Below are positions 52,835 to 62,194 of a DNA stretch of 64,000 nt, piece by piece; within the stretch, counting starts at the first letter, position 1; each line of letters starts with the position of its first letter. Origin of the DNA: Nitrospiraceae bacterium (GTDB taxonomy: Bacteria > Nitrospirota > Nitrospiria > Nitrospirales > UBA8639); contig JACKFF010000004.1 in assembly GCA_020632595.1 (NCBI GenBank), forward strand, positions 62,001 to 126,000, written 5' to 3'. The notes under the pieces are model-generated. The model saw only the letters and a program-made list of their open reading frames with translations. It was not told where the DNA came from and did not search any database. The position numbers were made by a program, and so were the translations under genes.

Positions 52835-54277
52835 ATGAGAGTTGAACCGAGAATCCTCCTGCTTGCCTTCGGAGCCATCTGGTTTGTCGGCTGTAGCGGC
52901 TCTATGTCCCACTACGCCAAGGTAGAACGTAGTCTATCGGCAGGGAACGCAGCCCAGGCTGTGACAATTATTCAATCGGCAAAGCCCGACTATGGAGATA
53001 AGAATCGCTTGCTCTATTTACTGGATGAGGGCATGGTGCTGCATTTGGCCGAACAATACGCTGAAAGCAATAAGGTTCTGGAGAAAGCGTATACTCTTGT
53101 CGAAGACATGTATACCCGGTACCTTCGAGACGAGGCATCAGCTCTACTCGTGAATGAGGCTCAACGACCCTTTGAAGGCGCTCCTTATGAACATGTCATG
53201 ATTAACGTGGTGAAAGCGCTGAATTATGCAGCCCTCCAGCAATGGAATGAGGCGTTGGTGGAGGGACGGAGAATTGATCATCGTCTCAATGTGCTGCATG
53301 ACCAACAAGAGGGAAATGAGACCTACCAAGAAGATCCGTTTGCCCGGTATTTGGTGGGGCTGCTCTATGACATTGCCGGTGATCTTAATAATGCCTATGT
53401 CGGATATCGAAAGGCCGAACAAGTCTATGAGGACAGTCGGGAGTGGTCCCGTGTTGTTTTTCCGGATATCCTGAAAGCTGATCTGATTCGAACGGCAGAA
53501 CGATTGGGGTTGTCTGATGAAGTCCAACAGTATCGTGAAAAATATCCGGAAGTCAGTCTTGCTTCAGTCTCTGATGGCTTATCCCCTCAGGCCCAACTTA
53601 TAGTGATCAGTTACCACGGCCAAGGACCCAAGAAAGAAGATGTCATTATTGATGTTCCCGTGAGTTTAGACGCCTTGTACCTGGTGGCCCTTACCAAGCC
53701 CTGGTTTGGCCGGAGTACTCGGGACACGCGAGGCGGGGAGTCTCTGCTGTATGGCATTCACGGACAAATCGCGCGAATTGCCTTGCCCCGGCTTACGGTG
53801 AAAAAAACCTCGTTAGCCCATGATGTAATTGAAGGCACAAATCAGACTGCCAGTTTTAAAACACAATCGGAGCGGGTGTATGATATTGCCGCCGTAGCCG
53901 AAAAAAACCTCGCCGATGACTATGATGGACTCGTCCTCCGGGCAGTGGCTCGATCCGCCATGAAAATGGCCGCGGCTGAAGGCATCACCATTGGGGCGAG
54001 AGCGGCCGCGGGACGGAACAATCAGGATTGGGTCGGCTTGTTAGTGGGCGCAATTGCCAGAATTTTTGCCCTAGCCACAGAAGAAGCTGATCTTCGGTCG
54101 TGGCGAACTCTTCCAGGTGAGCTTCAGTTGACGCGACTCTGGGTTGAACCGGGTGACTATTCCGTGGCAATCCAGTCCATGGATTACCAGGGACGGAAGG
54201 CTGGAGAGTCTCACCATCATCGTCTGCAACTTCTCAAAGGCGAAACAACGCTTGTCATTCACCAGAGTTTCCAATAA
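52835..54277 (+). CDS. COG3014-like lipoprotein with TPR-type N-terminal half
   Basis: Encodes 480 residues. Lipoprotein signal ending WFVGCSG. The N-terminal half is built of helical repeats (LAEQYAESNKVLEKAYTL, LNYAALQQWNEALVEGRRID, DLNNAYVGYRKAEQVYED). The C-terminal half is a beta-rich domain with a glycine-rich middle and RTLPGELQLTRLWVEPGDYS near the end. It resembles the uncharacterised COG3014 lipoproteins found beside LpoB. The first 20 residues and the lipobox support the start. The next gene follows after 6 bases. Confidence 0.75.
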   Translation: MRVEPRILLLAFGAIWFVGCSGSMSHYAKVERSLSAGNAAQAVTIIQSAKPDYGDKNRLLYLLDEGMVLHLAEQYAESNKVLEKAYTLVEDMYTRYLRDEASALLVNEAQRPFEGAPYEHVMINVVKALNYAALQQWNEALVEGRRIDHRLNVLHDQQEGNETYQEDPFARYLVGLLYDIAGDLNNAYVGYRKAEQVYEDSREWSRVVFPDILKADLIRTAERLGLSDEVQQYREKYPEVSLASVSDGLSPQAQLIVISYHGQGPKKEDVIIDVPVSLDALYLVALTKPWFGRSTRDTRGGESLLYGIHGQIARIALPRLTVKKTSLAHDVIEGTNQTASFKTQSERVYDIAAVAEKNLADDYDGLVLRAVARSAMKMAAAEGITIGARAAAGRNNQDWVGLLVGAIARIFALATEEADLRSWRTLPGELQLTRLWVEPGDYSVAIQSMDYQGRKAGESHHHRLQLLKGETTLVIHQSFQ

Positions 54278-54283
54278 GCCATC

Positions 54284-55372
54284 ATGAATATGCTGAGAAT
54301 AGTGGTATGGAGTGGAGTATGCATTCTAGCCGGGGGCTGTTCCTGGTTCGGCAGGGAGACTCCCCCTGAATGGATCATGTCGCCTCACCAAGCATACCCC
54401 GTGGAACGCTATCTCACCGGTATTGGAGAAGCCGAATCCCGGGCACAAGCTGAAAAAAGGGCATATGCCGCGGTTGCCAGAGTATTTTCTGCGCAGGTGA
54501 ACACCCAATCGATGGATCATGAAACGTACTCCATTCAAGAGTCCGGGGTGGGGAGTCAAACCCGACGGGAGTTACAACTCGATCAACGGACACAGGTGAC
54601 GACCAGCAAAGCCCTGGAAAATGTCCAGATATTGGACCTCTGGTATCAGCCGTCTACCAGACATTTTTGGGCTTTGGCGGGCCTCGACCGGCAACAAGCT
54701 GAGAAGGCCATTCTGGAACGATTACAGGAATGGGATACCAAGATCGAGAATATGATTCATCAAGGCCGAACACATCCTCAGAAAATTCAACGCATCCGGG
54801 GTTACAAAGAAGCCATGATTTTATTAGCCGATCGGGATACCCTCAATACCGATCTCCGGGTGATCCGCACCAGTGGAGACAGTCTACAATCATCCTATCG
54901 TATCCCAGAGATCCAACGTGAATTTATGGATTTTGTCGCCCAAAATTTGGTTATTTCGGTGGCGATTGAGGGAGAATACCATGAGGACATTGAACGGGCG
55001 ATTTTGGAGGGGCTCAAGCAAGAAGGCTTATTAGGCCATCCCGCCGATTCAAAGTCCTCGGAGGTTGCGGACCTGGCTATTGTTGGGCAGGGACAATTTT
55101 GGGTCGTGAATTTACCGGATCCCCTGTTCAAATATGTGCGATGGTGTGGGGATATCGATATCTATGAAAATCCTTCTCATCGACTTATCGGGGTGATTTC
55201 GGAGACGGGGCGGGAAGGGCATGTGACCGAAAGGGAAGCACGGATTCGTGCCAGCAAAGTCATGCAGGAGGTCATCTCCAAAGAAATCGCCCGTCTGCTC
55301 ACTCGATCCGTGTTTAGTACCGAACCGGACCCGTCACAGAGTCAGAGAGTTCCCAACGCCTGTTCTCGCTAA
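54284..55372 (+). CDS. Second LPP20-like lipoprotein
   Basis: Encodes 362 residues. Lipoprotein signal VCILAGGCSW. An LPP20-type domain follows (PPEWIMSPHQAYPVERYL, TGIGEAESRAQAEKRAYAAV, ARVFSAQVNTQS), then a longer C-terminal domain with LADRDTLNTDLRVIRTSG and a late helix HVTEREARIRASKVMQEVIS. It shares the PPxW...GxGxxxxxxxAxxxA plan with the gene at 51458 and is last in the cassette, converging on the gene at 55444. Confidence 0.78.
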   Translation: MNMLRIVVWSGVCILAGGCSWFGRETPPEWIMSPHQAYPVERYLTGIGEAESRAQAEKRAYAAVARVFSAQVNTQSMDHETYSIQESGVGSQTRRELQLDQRTQVTTSKALENVQILDLWYQPSTRHFWALAGLDRQQAEKAILERLQEWDTKIENMIHQGRTHPQKIQRIRGYKEAMILLADRDTLNTDLRVIRTSGDSLQSSYRIPEIQREFMDFVAQNLVISVAIEGEYHEDIERAILEGLKQEGLLGHPADSKSSEVADLAIVGQGQFWVVNLPDPLFKYVRWCGDIDIYENPSHRLIGVISETGREGHVTEREARIRASKVMQEVISKEIARLLTRSVFSTEPDPSQSQRVPNACSR

Positions 55373-55443
55373 CATACGGTCTTCTTGGTCTCTTAATAGA
55401 CGTCTCTTGATAGATTGGGTCAGTCAGACAAATTGGGAAAAGG

Positions 55444-55962
55444 CTAACACGACAAGTCCTGCTTCAGGCCGTGGAGAAGTCTTTCCCATTCTTGGGTCTT
55501 GCCGATTTGCCGGTGCCGGCGGTCCCCCAACGATTCATTCGTGAAATCGGGCAAGGCCCTGAGTTCCTTTTGTGATTGTTGCACCTTTTCATCAGCCTGT
55601 GCGAGATATTGGCATACACCCCGGGAGGCCGGAGGCTGCCCTCCCGCTCGTTCAAAGAGTGCGAAGGCACGGTAGCCCTGTTCTTGGCCTCTAAATAGGA
55701 TTTCTGCTGCGTGATACAGAGAGCGGGTCTGTTGGGACTCTTCCTTTTGAGCGAGAATTTTTGCCATGAGAGCGGCCTTCCCAATGGAGAGTGCAGCGCC
55801 CTCAGCGTCTCCATTCGCAATGGCCTCTTCGGCATGTTGTTCCAAGCGGTCCATTTCCCCGAGCTCTCCGACCATTTGTGTGGAGCCTCTTTCCGCAGAG
55901 GCAACCATGAGGACCATAAAGACAAGACCAATGCAGGGAAGCCGGGTGGAGACCAATCTCAT
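55444..55962 (-). CDS. Exported helical protein of unknown function
   Basis: Encodes 172 residues. A signal peptide (LPCIGLVFMVLMVASA) is followed by an all-helical mature part with TPR-like periodicity (LEQHAEEAIANGDAEGAALS, SLYHAAEILFRGQEQGYRA) and one cysteine in GVCQYLAQADEKVQQ. It is the last of four minus-strand genes headed by the HEAT-repeat triplet, 70 bases after the third of them. GAGGG is very close to the ATG, so the start could be slightly different. Confidence 0.7.
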   Translation of the reverse strand: MRLVSTRLPCIGLVFMVLMVASAERGSTQMVGELGEMDRLEQHAEEAIANGDAEGAALSIGKAALMAKILAQKEESQQTRSLYHAAEILFRGQEQGYRAFALFERAGGQPPASRGVCQYLAQADEKVQQSQKELRALPDFTNESLGDRRHRQIGKTQEWERLLHGLKQDLSC

Positions 55963-56032
55963 GCCCTCAAGAGATAGGCATCAGGAGGAATCTCGCGGAT
56001 GGGACATTGGCTGGAATTCAAAATATCCCCGT

Positions 56033-57136
56033 CTACTGAACCTGCCAGTCCATATCGATTTGTTTATAGGTCCAGCTTGTGGCCTCCCGCAGTTCGGCCA
56101 TCTCATTCGAATTGTCAAAAATCACCCAGATTTTGCTTTGTAGCTCATTAATGGGGCCGATAGACTTTTCATTTCGCAGTTTGCCTAAACTCCACACGAC
56201 CTCTGTCATAACCGGGAAATCGATGTCTGAAGATGATTTAATGTGGGGCAGATTTTTAACCACATAATCAAGCATTGGCGGGGTGACTGAAGGGTCTCCG
56301 GTATGGGCGCCAATTTCCCCTAATCCTTTGGCTGCGGCCGCTCGTATCTTTGAGTCCTTCTGGGTTTGAAAAATATCCGTTAAGAGGGGAATGCCTTCGC
56401 TCCCAGTGCTGGAAAGCGCCACGATGGCCTCTTCTGCCAGTTCAGGATCTTGAATGAGTTCTTTAAGGAGAGGCAACGTATCATGTGATTCCACTTGAGG
56501 CAGTAATGATAAAATTCTTAGCTTGCGTTTATTGGGGGTCTGGGGGTTATTGAGTAGCTTAAACAGGCGGGCATCATGCCCCCATTCCGCCGCGAGCATA
56601 ACGGGAAAATCAAACTCTTGAACCCGTTCGGCTAATTGTTGAATTGCATAAAGACCGGATTGTGGAGCGTGAGCGACCTTCGCGGCTTCCCCAGGATCTT
56701 CAAAACTGGTTCGCGCTTCTCTGTACCACCCCAAGTCTCGTCCATCCAATTGATAGGAAAAGAGGCAGGCCGGGCCTTTCCAGAGGCGGGATGGAGCGCC
56801 GGAATGGTCGGCATCACCACCGCCGCGAGTTGTTCCCGACCATTTTTTTATTTCTTCGCATTTGACGTTCACCCTTACATCGAATGCAGCATCGCGATCG
56901 GTTACCACGGTATAACCCAATTCTTCTAAACGTTGCTTCACTACATTTTCGATGACTGTTCCATCGACTTTTCCCCGCTCTGTCAACGCCAGGACGTGAA
57001 CCATAATCGTTTGAATGCCGTCGAGTTGCGCCTTTTGTTCTTGATCAAGATAGGTCCGTCTGGCCAAACTTTCTGAACCGAAAAGTCCAACGAGCAAAAC
57101 TATAGAGATGAATCCACATGCCGCCCATGTCCTCAT
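56033..57136 (-). CDS. Exported HEAT-repeat protein, divergent copy of the triplet
   Basis: Encodes 367 residues from ATG 57136 (GGGAG 8 bases upstream). Signal peptide (FISIVLLVGLFGSESLA). An N-terminal domain (LDQEQKAQLDGIQTIMVHVL, GYTVVTDRDAAFDVRVNVKC) is followed by HEAT-like helical repeats (KLRILSLLPQVESHDTLPLL, RAAAAKGLGEIGAHTGDPSV). The end WTYKQIDMDWQVQ is shared with the middle copy. It is the most different of three tandem paralogues (58354, 57170, 56033). No family name is known to me; periplasmic scaffold or binding role is inferred from the repeats. Confidence 0.78.
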   Translation of the reverse strand: MRTWAACGFISIVLLVGLFGSESLARRTYLDQEQKAQLDGIQTIMVHVLALTERGKVDGTVIENVVKQRLEELGYTVVTDRDAAFDVRVNVKCEEIKKWSGTTRGGGDADHSGAPSRLWKGPACLFSYQLDGRDLGWYREARTSFEDPGEAAKVAHAPQSGLYAIQQLAERVQEFDFPVMLAAEWGHDARLFKLLNNPQTPNKRKLRILSLLPQVESHDTLPLLKELIQDPELAEEAIVALSSTGSEGIPLLTDIFQTQKDSKIRAAAAKGLGEIGAHTGDPSVTPPMLDYVVKNLPHIKSSSDIDFPVMTEVVWSLGKLRNEKSIGPINELQSKIWVIFDNSNEMAELREATSWTYKQIDMDWQVQ

Positions 57137-57169
57137 ACCTGATCTCCCACCGTACAATGTTGTGAGGAA

Positions 57170-58264
57170 TTAACTGAGATGGCCATCCAAGTCTATTTGT
57201 TTATAGGTCCAGCTCGCGGCCTCCCGTAAATCGGCCATTTCTTTCGAATTGTCAAAAATCACCCAAATCTTCTGCTGGAGTTCTCTCATGGGTTTCAGTG
57301 AACCCTCCCATCGTTGCTTGCCTATTGCCCAGACCACTTCGGTAAGCACCGGAAAATCAATATCTTCCGAAGTTTTTAATTGCGGTAATAGCGCGGACAC
57401 ATACTTCACCAATGGGGGAATTGGTCGGGGGTCTCCCGTCTTGGCTGCGATATCTCCCAAGGCTTTTGCCGCTTCGGCTCGTATGCTGGACTGCCGACTG
57501 GTTTGGAATAAATCGATGAGCAAAGGGATGGAATGCCCTCCAGCGCCGGAAAGCGCATTGATGGTTTCTTGCTGCAAGTCTGTGGATTCCAGAAGTTTGG
57601 TCAATTGCGGCAATGCTTCCTCGGCATGCACATCGCTGAGGACGGAAAGGATTTTTACTTTTCGCAGTTTAGGCGTATTGGGATTATCCAGCAGCTTGAG
57701 CAGGCGATCGATTTGCCCCCATTCGGCCGAGAGCAGGACGGGGAAGTCATATTCCGAAAGCCGTTGGTTGAGCTGGTCCATTGCATAGGCGCCGGCATCG
57801 TCAACCTGGGCCTGTTGGGCGGCCTGCCTGGCATCGGCAAAGGTCGTGCGCACTTCTTTTTTCCATTGTAAATCAGTCTGTTTGAGGAAATACGTCAAGA
57901 GACAGGCCGGGCCTTTCCAGAGGCGGTCTGGGGCATCAGCCAGGTCCACATCCCCGCCGGAGGGAGAAGTGCCAGTCACAGTCTTCTGTTCTTCACATTT
58001 AACTTTCACTTCCACATCGTGCGGTTGAGAGCGGTCCGTGGTGACCGTATACCCGATGTCTTCCAAGCGCGCCTTGACGGTGGCGGCCAGGGGACTGGGG
58101 TCATACGACCCTTTTTCTGTTAAGGCAAGGACCTCCACCAATACGGTCTGGGCATTTTCCAGTTGCGTTTTTTGCTCTGGTGTGAGGTGAATTCGGCGAG
58201 CTTCGGATGAAGTACCTCCGATACAGAAAGTTGCCAAAATGAGGAAAATTGGCCAGCGTTTCAT
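57170..58264 (-). CDS. Exported HEAT-repeat protein, middle copy of the triplet
   Basis: Encodes 364 residues from ATG 58264, with AAGGAGG 6 bases upstream. Signal peptide (WPIFLILATFCIGGTSSEA). An N-terminal domain starts HLTPEQKTQLENAQTVLVEV and contains TVTTDRSQPHDVEVKVKCEE. A middle block GDVDLADAPDRLWKGPACLL precedes HEAT repeats (KVKILSVLSDVHAEEALPQL, RAEAAKALGDIAAKTGDP). By eye about four residues in five match the copy at 58354, including long stretches of nearly identical DNA, so the duplication is recent or maintained by gene conversion. Confidence 0.8.
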   Translation of the reverse strand: MKRWPIFLILATFCIGGTSSEARRIHLTPEQKTQLENAQTVLVEVLALTEKGSYDPSPLAATVKARLEDIGYTVTTDRSQPHDVEVKVKCEEQKTVTGTSPSGGDVDLADAPDRLWKGPACLLTYFLKQTDLQWKKEVRTTFADARQAAQQAQVDDAGAYAMDQLNQRLSEYDFPVLLSAEWGQIDRLLKLLDNPNTPKLRKVKILSVLSDVHAEEALPQLTKLLESTDLQQETINALSGAGGHSIPLLIDLFQTSRQSSIRAEAAKALGDIAAKTGDPRPIPPLVKYVSALLPQLKTSEDIDFPVLTEVVWAIGKQRWEGSLKPMRELQQKIWVIFDNSKEMADLREAASWTYKQIDLDGHLS

Positions 58265-58353
58265 GAGTAACCTCCTTGTATGATCGCAAAGTCCCAACCC
58301 TCATGACTCTCATGGGTAGGTGACTTGGTTAACAGGAAGTCGAACTGAATTTC

Positions 58354-59472
58354 TTAAATTGTACTGTATACAGGCTGCAACATGGCAGCATCTTGCAATT
58401 CTATTGCCTTGAAGGTCCAATTAGTGGCCTCTCGCAGCTCAGCCATTTCCTTTGAATTGTCATGAATCAACCACACTTTATCCTGGAGTTCTGCAATTGG
58501 TTTCAAGGAGTGGGCCCATCGTAATTTTCCAATTGCCCAGACCACTTCCGTGAGGAGAGGAAAATCAATATCTTCAGAGGTTTTCAATTGGGGTAATACT
58601 TCGGCAACATATTCTACCAATGGGGGAATCGTGCGAGGATCTCCCGTTCTGGCGGCAATATCCCCCAGAGCTTTTGCCGCTTCGGCCCGTATGTTTGATT
58701 GAGGACTGGTTTGGAATAAATCAATAAGGACCGGTATGGAATCGGCTCCTGCGCCTGAAAGCGCATTGATGGTTTCTTGTTGCAAGTCCGTGGACTCCAG
58801 AAGTTTGGTCAATTGCGGCAATGCTTCCTCGGCATGCACATTGCTGAGGACGGAAAGAATTTTTACTTTTCGCAGTTTAGGCGTATTGGGATTATCCAAC
58901 AGCTTGAGCAGTCGATCGATTTGCCCCCATTCGGCCGAGAGCAGGATGGGGAACTCATACTCCGCGAGTCGTTGGTTGAGCTGGTCCATCGCATAGGCGC
59001 CGGGATCGTCAACCTGAGCCTGTTGGGCGGCCTGTCTGGCATCGGCAAAGGTCGTGCGCACTTCTTTTTTCCATTGAAAATTGTTCTGTTGAAGGAAATA
59101 CGTTAACAGACAGGCCGGGCCCTTCCAGAGACGGTTGGGTGCATCAGCCAGGTCCACATCCCCGCCGGAGGGAGAGGTGCGGGTCGACGTTTTAGCTTCT
59201 TCACATTTAACTTTCACTGCCACATCGTGCGGCTGAGAGCGGTCCGTCGTGACCGTGTACCCGATGTCTTCCAAGCGCGCCTTGACGGTGGCAACCAGTT
59301 GACTGGGGTCATACGTCCCTTTTTCCGTTAGGGCAAGGACCTCTACCAATACGGTCTGGGCCTTTTCCAATTGGGTTTTTTGCTCTGGCGTGAGAGGAAT
59401 TTGGCGAGCTTCGGATGCAATGCCCCCCAAACCCAATATTACGAAAATGAAGAAAACTGGCCAGGCTTTCAT
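58354..59472 (-). CDS. Exported HEAT-repeat protein, first copy of the triplet
   Basis: Encodes 372 residues; AAGGAGG lies upstream of ATG 59472. Signal peptide (WPVFFIFVILGLGGIASEA). It has the same domain order as the middle copy: LTPEQKTQLEKAQTVLVEVL, DRSQPHDVAVKVKCEE, LADAPNRLWKGPACLLTYF, then HEAT repeats. The C-terminus differs: ELQDAAMLQPVYSTI replaces the WTYKQID ending. It is 89 bases upstream of the middle copy and probably heads the operon. The cysteine pair in the N-terminal half is kept in all three copies. Confidence 0.8.
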   Translation of the reverse strand: MKAWPVFFIFVILGLGGIASEARQIPLTPEQKTQLEKAQTVLVEVLALTEKGTYDPSQLVATVKARLEDIGYTVTTDRSQPHDVAVKVKCEEAKTSTRTSPSGGDVDLADAPNRLWKGPACLLTYFLQQNNFQWKKEVRTTFADARQAAQQAQVDDPGAYAMDQLNQRLAEYEFPILLSAEWGQIDRLLKLLDNPNTPKLRKVKILSVLSNVHAEEALPQLTKLLESTDLQQETINALSGAGADSIPVLIDLFQTSPQSNIRAEAAKALGDIAARTGDPRTIPPLVEYVAEVLPQLKTSEDIDFPLLTEVVWAIGKLRWAHSLKPIAELQDKVWLIHDNSKEMAELREATNWTFKAIELQDAAMLQPVYSTI

Positions 59473-59817
59473 CCCTTCCTCCTTGCTTCTAGTTTTTAAT
59501 CATTGTGGATTGCACCGTAGGCGAAATGGAGCCTGAACAAACGTTTCTCAACGAATGTACAAGGTTGTCTAATATACTCTTCACATTAAGGGAGGGGCAA
59601 CTCAATGCCGTCCGGAAAACTTCCACCCGTTAGGATTGGCAAACAACTGAGGGCCCTCCTTTATGCAAGGGGTCATCAAAAGGCTTGTTGTTCAATGGAA
59701 TATTTTTATAGAAGCAGTTCCTGAAGGTATTGTTGTGGGAAATCGTGTGTGAGGGATCTTGTTGATACTCCCTGAAGCCAAGTTGAACCCCTTTCAGTCT
59801 CAGGCTATACTGGGTGA
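59473..59817. other. Intergenic region between the HEAT triplet and proC
   Basis: About 345 bases between divergent genes. It contains the perfect palindrome GAGGGCCCTC near 59648, but no gene or clear promoter was recognised. Confidence 0.4.
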
Positions 59818-60630
59818 ATGGGTCAGTCACCGAAGTTTGTATTTTTAGGGGCAGGCAACATGGCTGATGCATTGGTGACGGGAATTTTGAAGGCCCATCT
59901 TGCGCCTCCCGCCAATATTTCTGTTACCGATATTTCCTCAATCCGGTTAGAGCATTTTCAGAAGACATTTCAAGTTCATGTGGGATCTGATAACGCTGAT
60001 GAAGTGAAATCGGCTGATATCATTGTTCTCTGCGTGAAACCTCAGGTTATGGATACTGTGCTGGCAGAAATCAAAGGGCAGATTTCGAAGGAGCACTTAC
60101 TGATTTCCGTCGCAGCGGGGTACCCCTTGGCACGCATTCAACACCATCTCGGGGAAAACATTTCCCTTGTTCGTGCCATGCCTAATACCCCTGCGGTCAT
60201 CCAGGAAGGTGTCACCGCATTGGTCGGAAGTTCAGGGATCTCCCATGACCACCTTCAACTGGCTCAATCAATCTTTGAATCGGTTGGCAAGGTCGTCATG
60301 GTGGAGGAATCTTTAATGGATGCCGTGACGGGCTTGAGCGGAAGTGGTCCTGCGTATGTCTATCTGGTGATTGAAGCACTCACAGACGGTGGGGTGCTGC
60401 TCGGTCTTCCACGAACCGTAGCCAGTGTCCTTGCGGCTCAAACGGTATTAGGGGCGGCCCGGATGGTGCTAGAAAGTGGGGAACATCCTGCTGTCCTTAA
60501 AGATCGGGTGACGTCTCCCGGAGGAACAACAATTGCTGGTCTCCAAGAATTAGAAACAGGAAAGTTACGAGCGACCTTCATGAAAGCCGTCAAAGCTGCC
60601 ACGGCTCGGTCTCATGAGCTTGGACAATAA
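59818..60630 (+). CDS. proC: Pyrroline-5-carboxylate reductase
   Basis: Encodes 270 residues. The NAD(P)-binding start FLGAGNMADALVTGI (about 9-23), IIVLCVKPQ, VRAMPNTPAVIQEGVTAL and the ProC signature DAVTGLSGSGPAYVYLVIEA with DRVTSPGGTTIAGL are all present. It catalyses the last step of proline synthesis. Length is normal. It is followed by a weak hairpin and then a small gene of unrelated function. Confidence 0.96.
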   Translation: MGQSPKFVFLGAGNMADALVTGILKAHLAPPANISVTDISSIRLEHFQKTFQVHVGSDNADEVKSADIIVLCVKPQVMDTVLAEIKGQISKEHLLISVAAGYPLARIQHHLGENISLVRAMPNTPAVIQEGVTALVGSSGISHDHLQLAQSIFESVGKVVMVEESLMDAVTGLSGSGPAYVYLVIEALTDGGVLLGLPRTVASVLAAQTVLGAARMVLESGEHPAVLKDRVTSPGGTTIAGLQELETGKLRATFMKAVKAATARSHELGQ

Positions 60631-60658
60631 TCACGAGGGCATCGCTGACTTTTAATGC

Positions 60659-60680
60659 AAACCTTGCATAAGGTTTTATT
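60659..60680 (+). terminator. Weak hairpin after proC
   Basis: AAACCTT and AAGGTTT form a 7-bp stem with a GCAT loop at 60659-60676, followed by TATT. It lies 29 bases past the proC stop and 15 bases before the next ribosome site. The T-tract is short, so it may be a weak terminator or a leader hairpin. Confidence 0.35.
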
Positions 60681-60694
60681 GAAAGGAGTACACG

Positions 60695-60880
60695 GTGCAG
60701 TATTGGGTCAAGGTCACCTTTGTTGATAATAAAGAATTAGAATTTAAGGACGCTATTCGCCATACCATCAGCGATGATATGGAAATGCTTGAAATTGATA
60801 CTCCTAAGGAAGTCACCATCATTCCCTTGAAGCAAATTAAGTATTTTTCTTGTGACGCCGGCGTCTTTAACAAGTCGTAA
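60695..60880 (+). CDS. 61-residue small protein
   Basis: Begins at GTG 60695 with AAAGGAG about 7 bases upstream. The product starts MQYWVKVTFVDNKELEFKD and has a beta-rich, mixed-charge composition (EMLEIDTPKEVTIIPLKQIK) ending in a Cys-containing tail. It resembles a small single-domain beta protein. No family was recognised. The strong ribosome site argues for a real gene. Confidence 0.65.
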   Translation: MQYWVKVTFVDNKELEFKDAIRHTISDDMEMLEIDTPKEVTIIPLKQIKYFSCDAGVFNKS

Positions 60881-61227
60881 GGTAGAGGCGGTACGATGTG
60901 ATGAGAAGTCTCTCAATATTCTAATTGAATTATCCGAAAAGGTTGGTAAAGTGAAGTTATGTTTCTATTCGTTATATGATCGAATTTCTCATTTACATGA
61001 TAATGTCGAAAATATTTATCATATTGGTTCGAAACCAGTCAGTCGGAATGTTTTATTTTTTATATTAGGTATTAGGGATATCGGGGAAACTCTTCTTGCC
61101 TAATTCCTCTCTTTATGCCACCATGACCATATTCTGTCATCCAACGTGGGTTTTCTTCCATAAATACACCCAGTAAAAATGTTTGGTGTAACGATTCCTT
61201 GTAGATGCGGAAGGAATGAGGGTGGTC
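60881..61227. other. AT-rich intergenic region
   Basis: About 345 bases. A reading frame overlapping the end of the 61-residue gene (60852-61103) exists here but has no ribosome site and is not called. No terminator or promoter recognised. Confidence 0.4.
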
Positions 61228-61962
61228 ATGAAAACAATTAGACAGGTCGGTAGACAAATCGGTCTGATCCTGGCGTTATTGGGAATACTGTTAGTTCTTT
61301 GGGAGCTTCCCCATCATGATCGAAATTACCTTTCCCATCAGGAGCGGACTGCGCAATTAGGAACAAATCTGCCCCCGTATGAGGTCAAGACCTTTCTGCG
61401 ACATATTGAGACCAGGCTGCCTTCCTACCGCGAAGAATTTCAGGAAGCCGAAAAAAAATCAGGTATTTCATGGATGTTGTTGGCGGCCATGGCCTATCAA
61501 GAGTCTCAATGGAATCACAAGGCCGTCAGTCCAACAGGGGTTCGAGGAATTATGATGCTCACACGTTCCACAGCCTCGGATCTGGGAATCAAAAACCGGC
61601 TTGACCCGTCAAAAAGCATTGCCGGTGGGGCTCGCTACCTGTCCTATTTGCAAAAGCGGGTTCCTGACCACATTCGCATGCCGGATCGCATGTTTATTGC
61701 TCTTGCAGCCTACAATGTGGGTATGGGACATATTAACGATGCTCGATTGCTTGCTGAACGTTTAGGTAAAAACTCGAATCAGTGGGAAGACATTAAAAGC
61801 ATTCTTCCCCTCCTGGCTCATAAGGAATATTACCAGGATCTGCCTCATCGTTATGCCCGTGGGTGGGAGCCTGTAAAATATGTAAAGCGGATTCGAGCCT
61901 ATCGGAACATCCTACAACAGGTTGTGAAGCGGGAGGGAAAAAGCTCGCAAGTGGATATTTAA
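61228..61962 (+). CDS. Membrane-anchored lytic transglycosylase (SLT domain)
   Basis: Encodes 244 residues from ATG 61228 (GAGGG about 6 bases upstream; an ATG 12 bases earlier directly abuts AAGGA and is less likely). One N-terminal membrane anchor (IGLILALLGILLVLW), then the SLT lysozyme-like domain. The catalytic Glu is near residue 92 in AMAYQESQWN, followed by SPTGVRGIMMLTRSTA and LAAYNVGMGHINDA. It cleaves peptidoglycan with 1,6-anhydro product formation and resembles the C-terminal half of MltF without the solute-binding domain. Confidence 0.88.
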   Translation: MKTIRQVGRQIGLILALLGILLVLWELPHHDRNYLSHQERTAQLGTNLPPYEVKTFLRHIETRLPSYREEFQEAEKKSGISWMLLAAMAYQESQWNHKAVSPTGVRGIMMLTRSTASDLGIKNRLDPSKSIAGGARYLSYLQKRVPDHIRMPDRMFIALAAYNVGMGHINDARLLAERLGKNSNQWEDIKSILPLLAHKEYYQDLPHRYARGWEPVKYVKRIRAYRNILQQVVKREGKSSQVDI

Positions 61963-62194
61963 CTCATCCCTATTCAGCATTCGATATTTAGCTTTCCTAC
62001 CGTGGCCTTCCTCCCAGTTCTATTCGCTTAGTTTTAGTTTTTCCCAATTCCTTTCTCCCCCAGTCGGGTTGCCCATCCAAGGATTTAAGAACAGAACCAT
62101 TGCACTTTGGCGGTTTTGCAAAAAGAAAAGACATCTGTTTCGTGATTTTTAAAAATGAAACGATGCATTTTTCGGAGAAAAGGAAAGCTGCGCT

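Noticed and set aside
60852..61103. An 83-codon frame starting inside the 61-residue gene
   Set aside because: Its start is inside another gene with a much better ribosome site, it has no Shine-Dalgarno of its own and no recognisable motif; kept only as a possibility.
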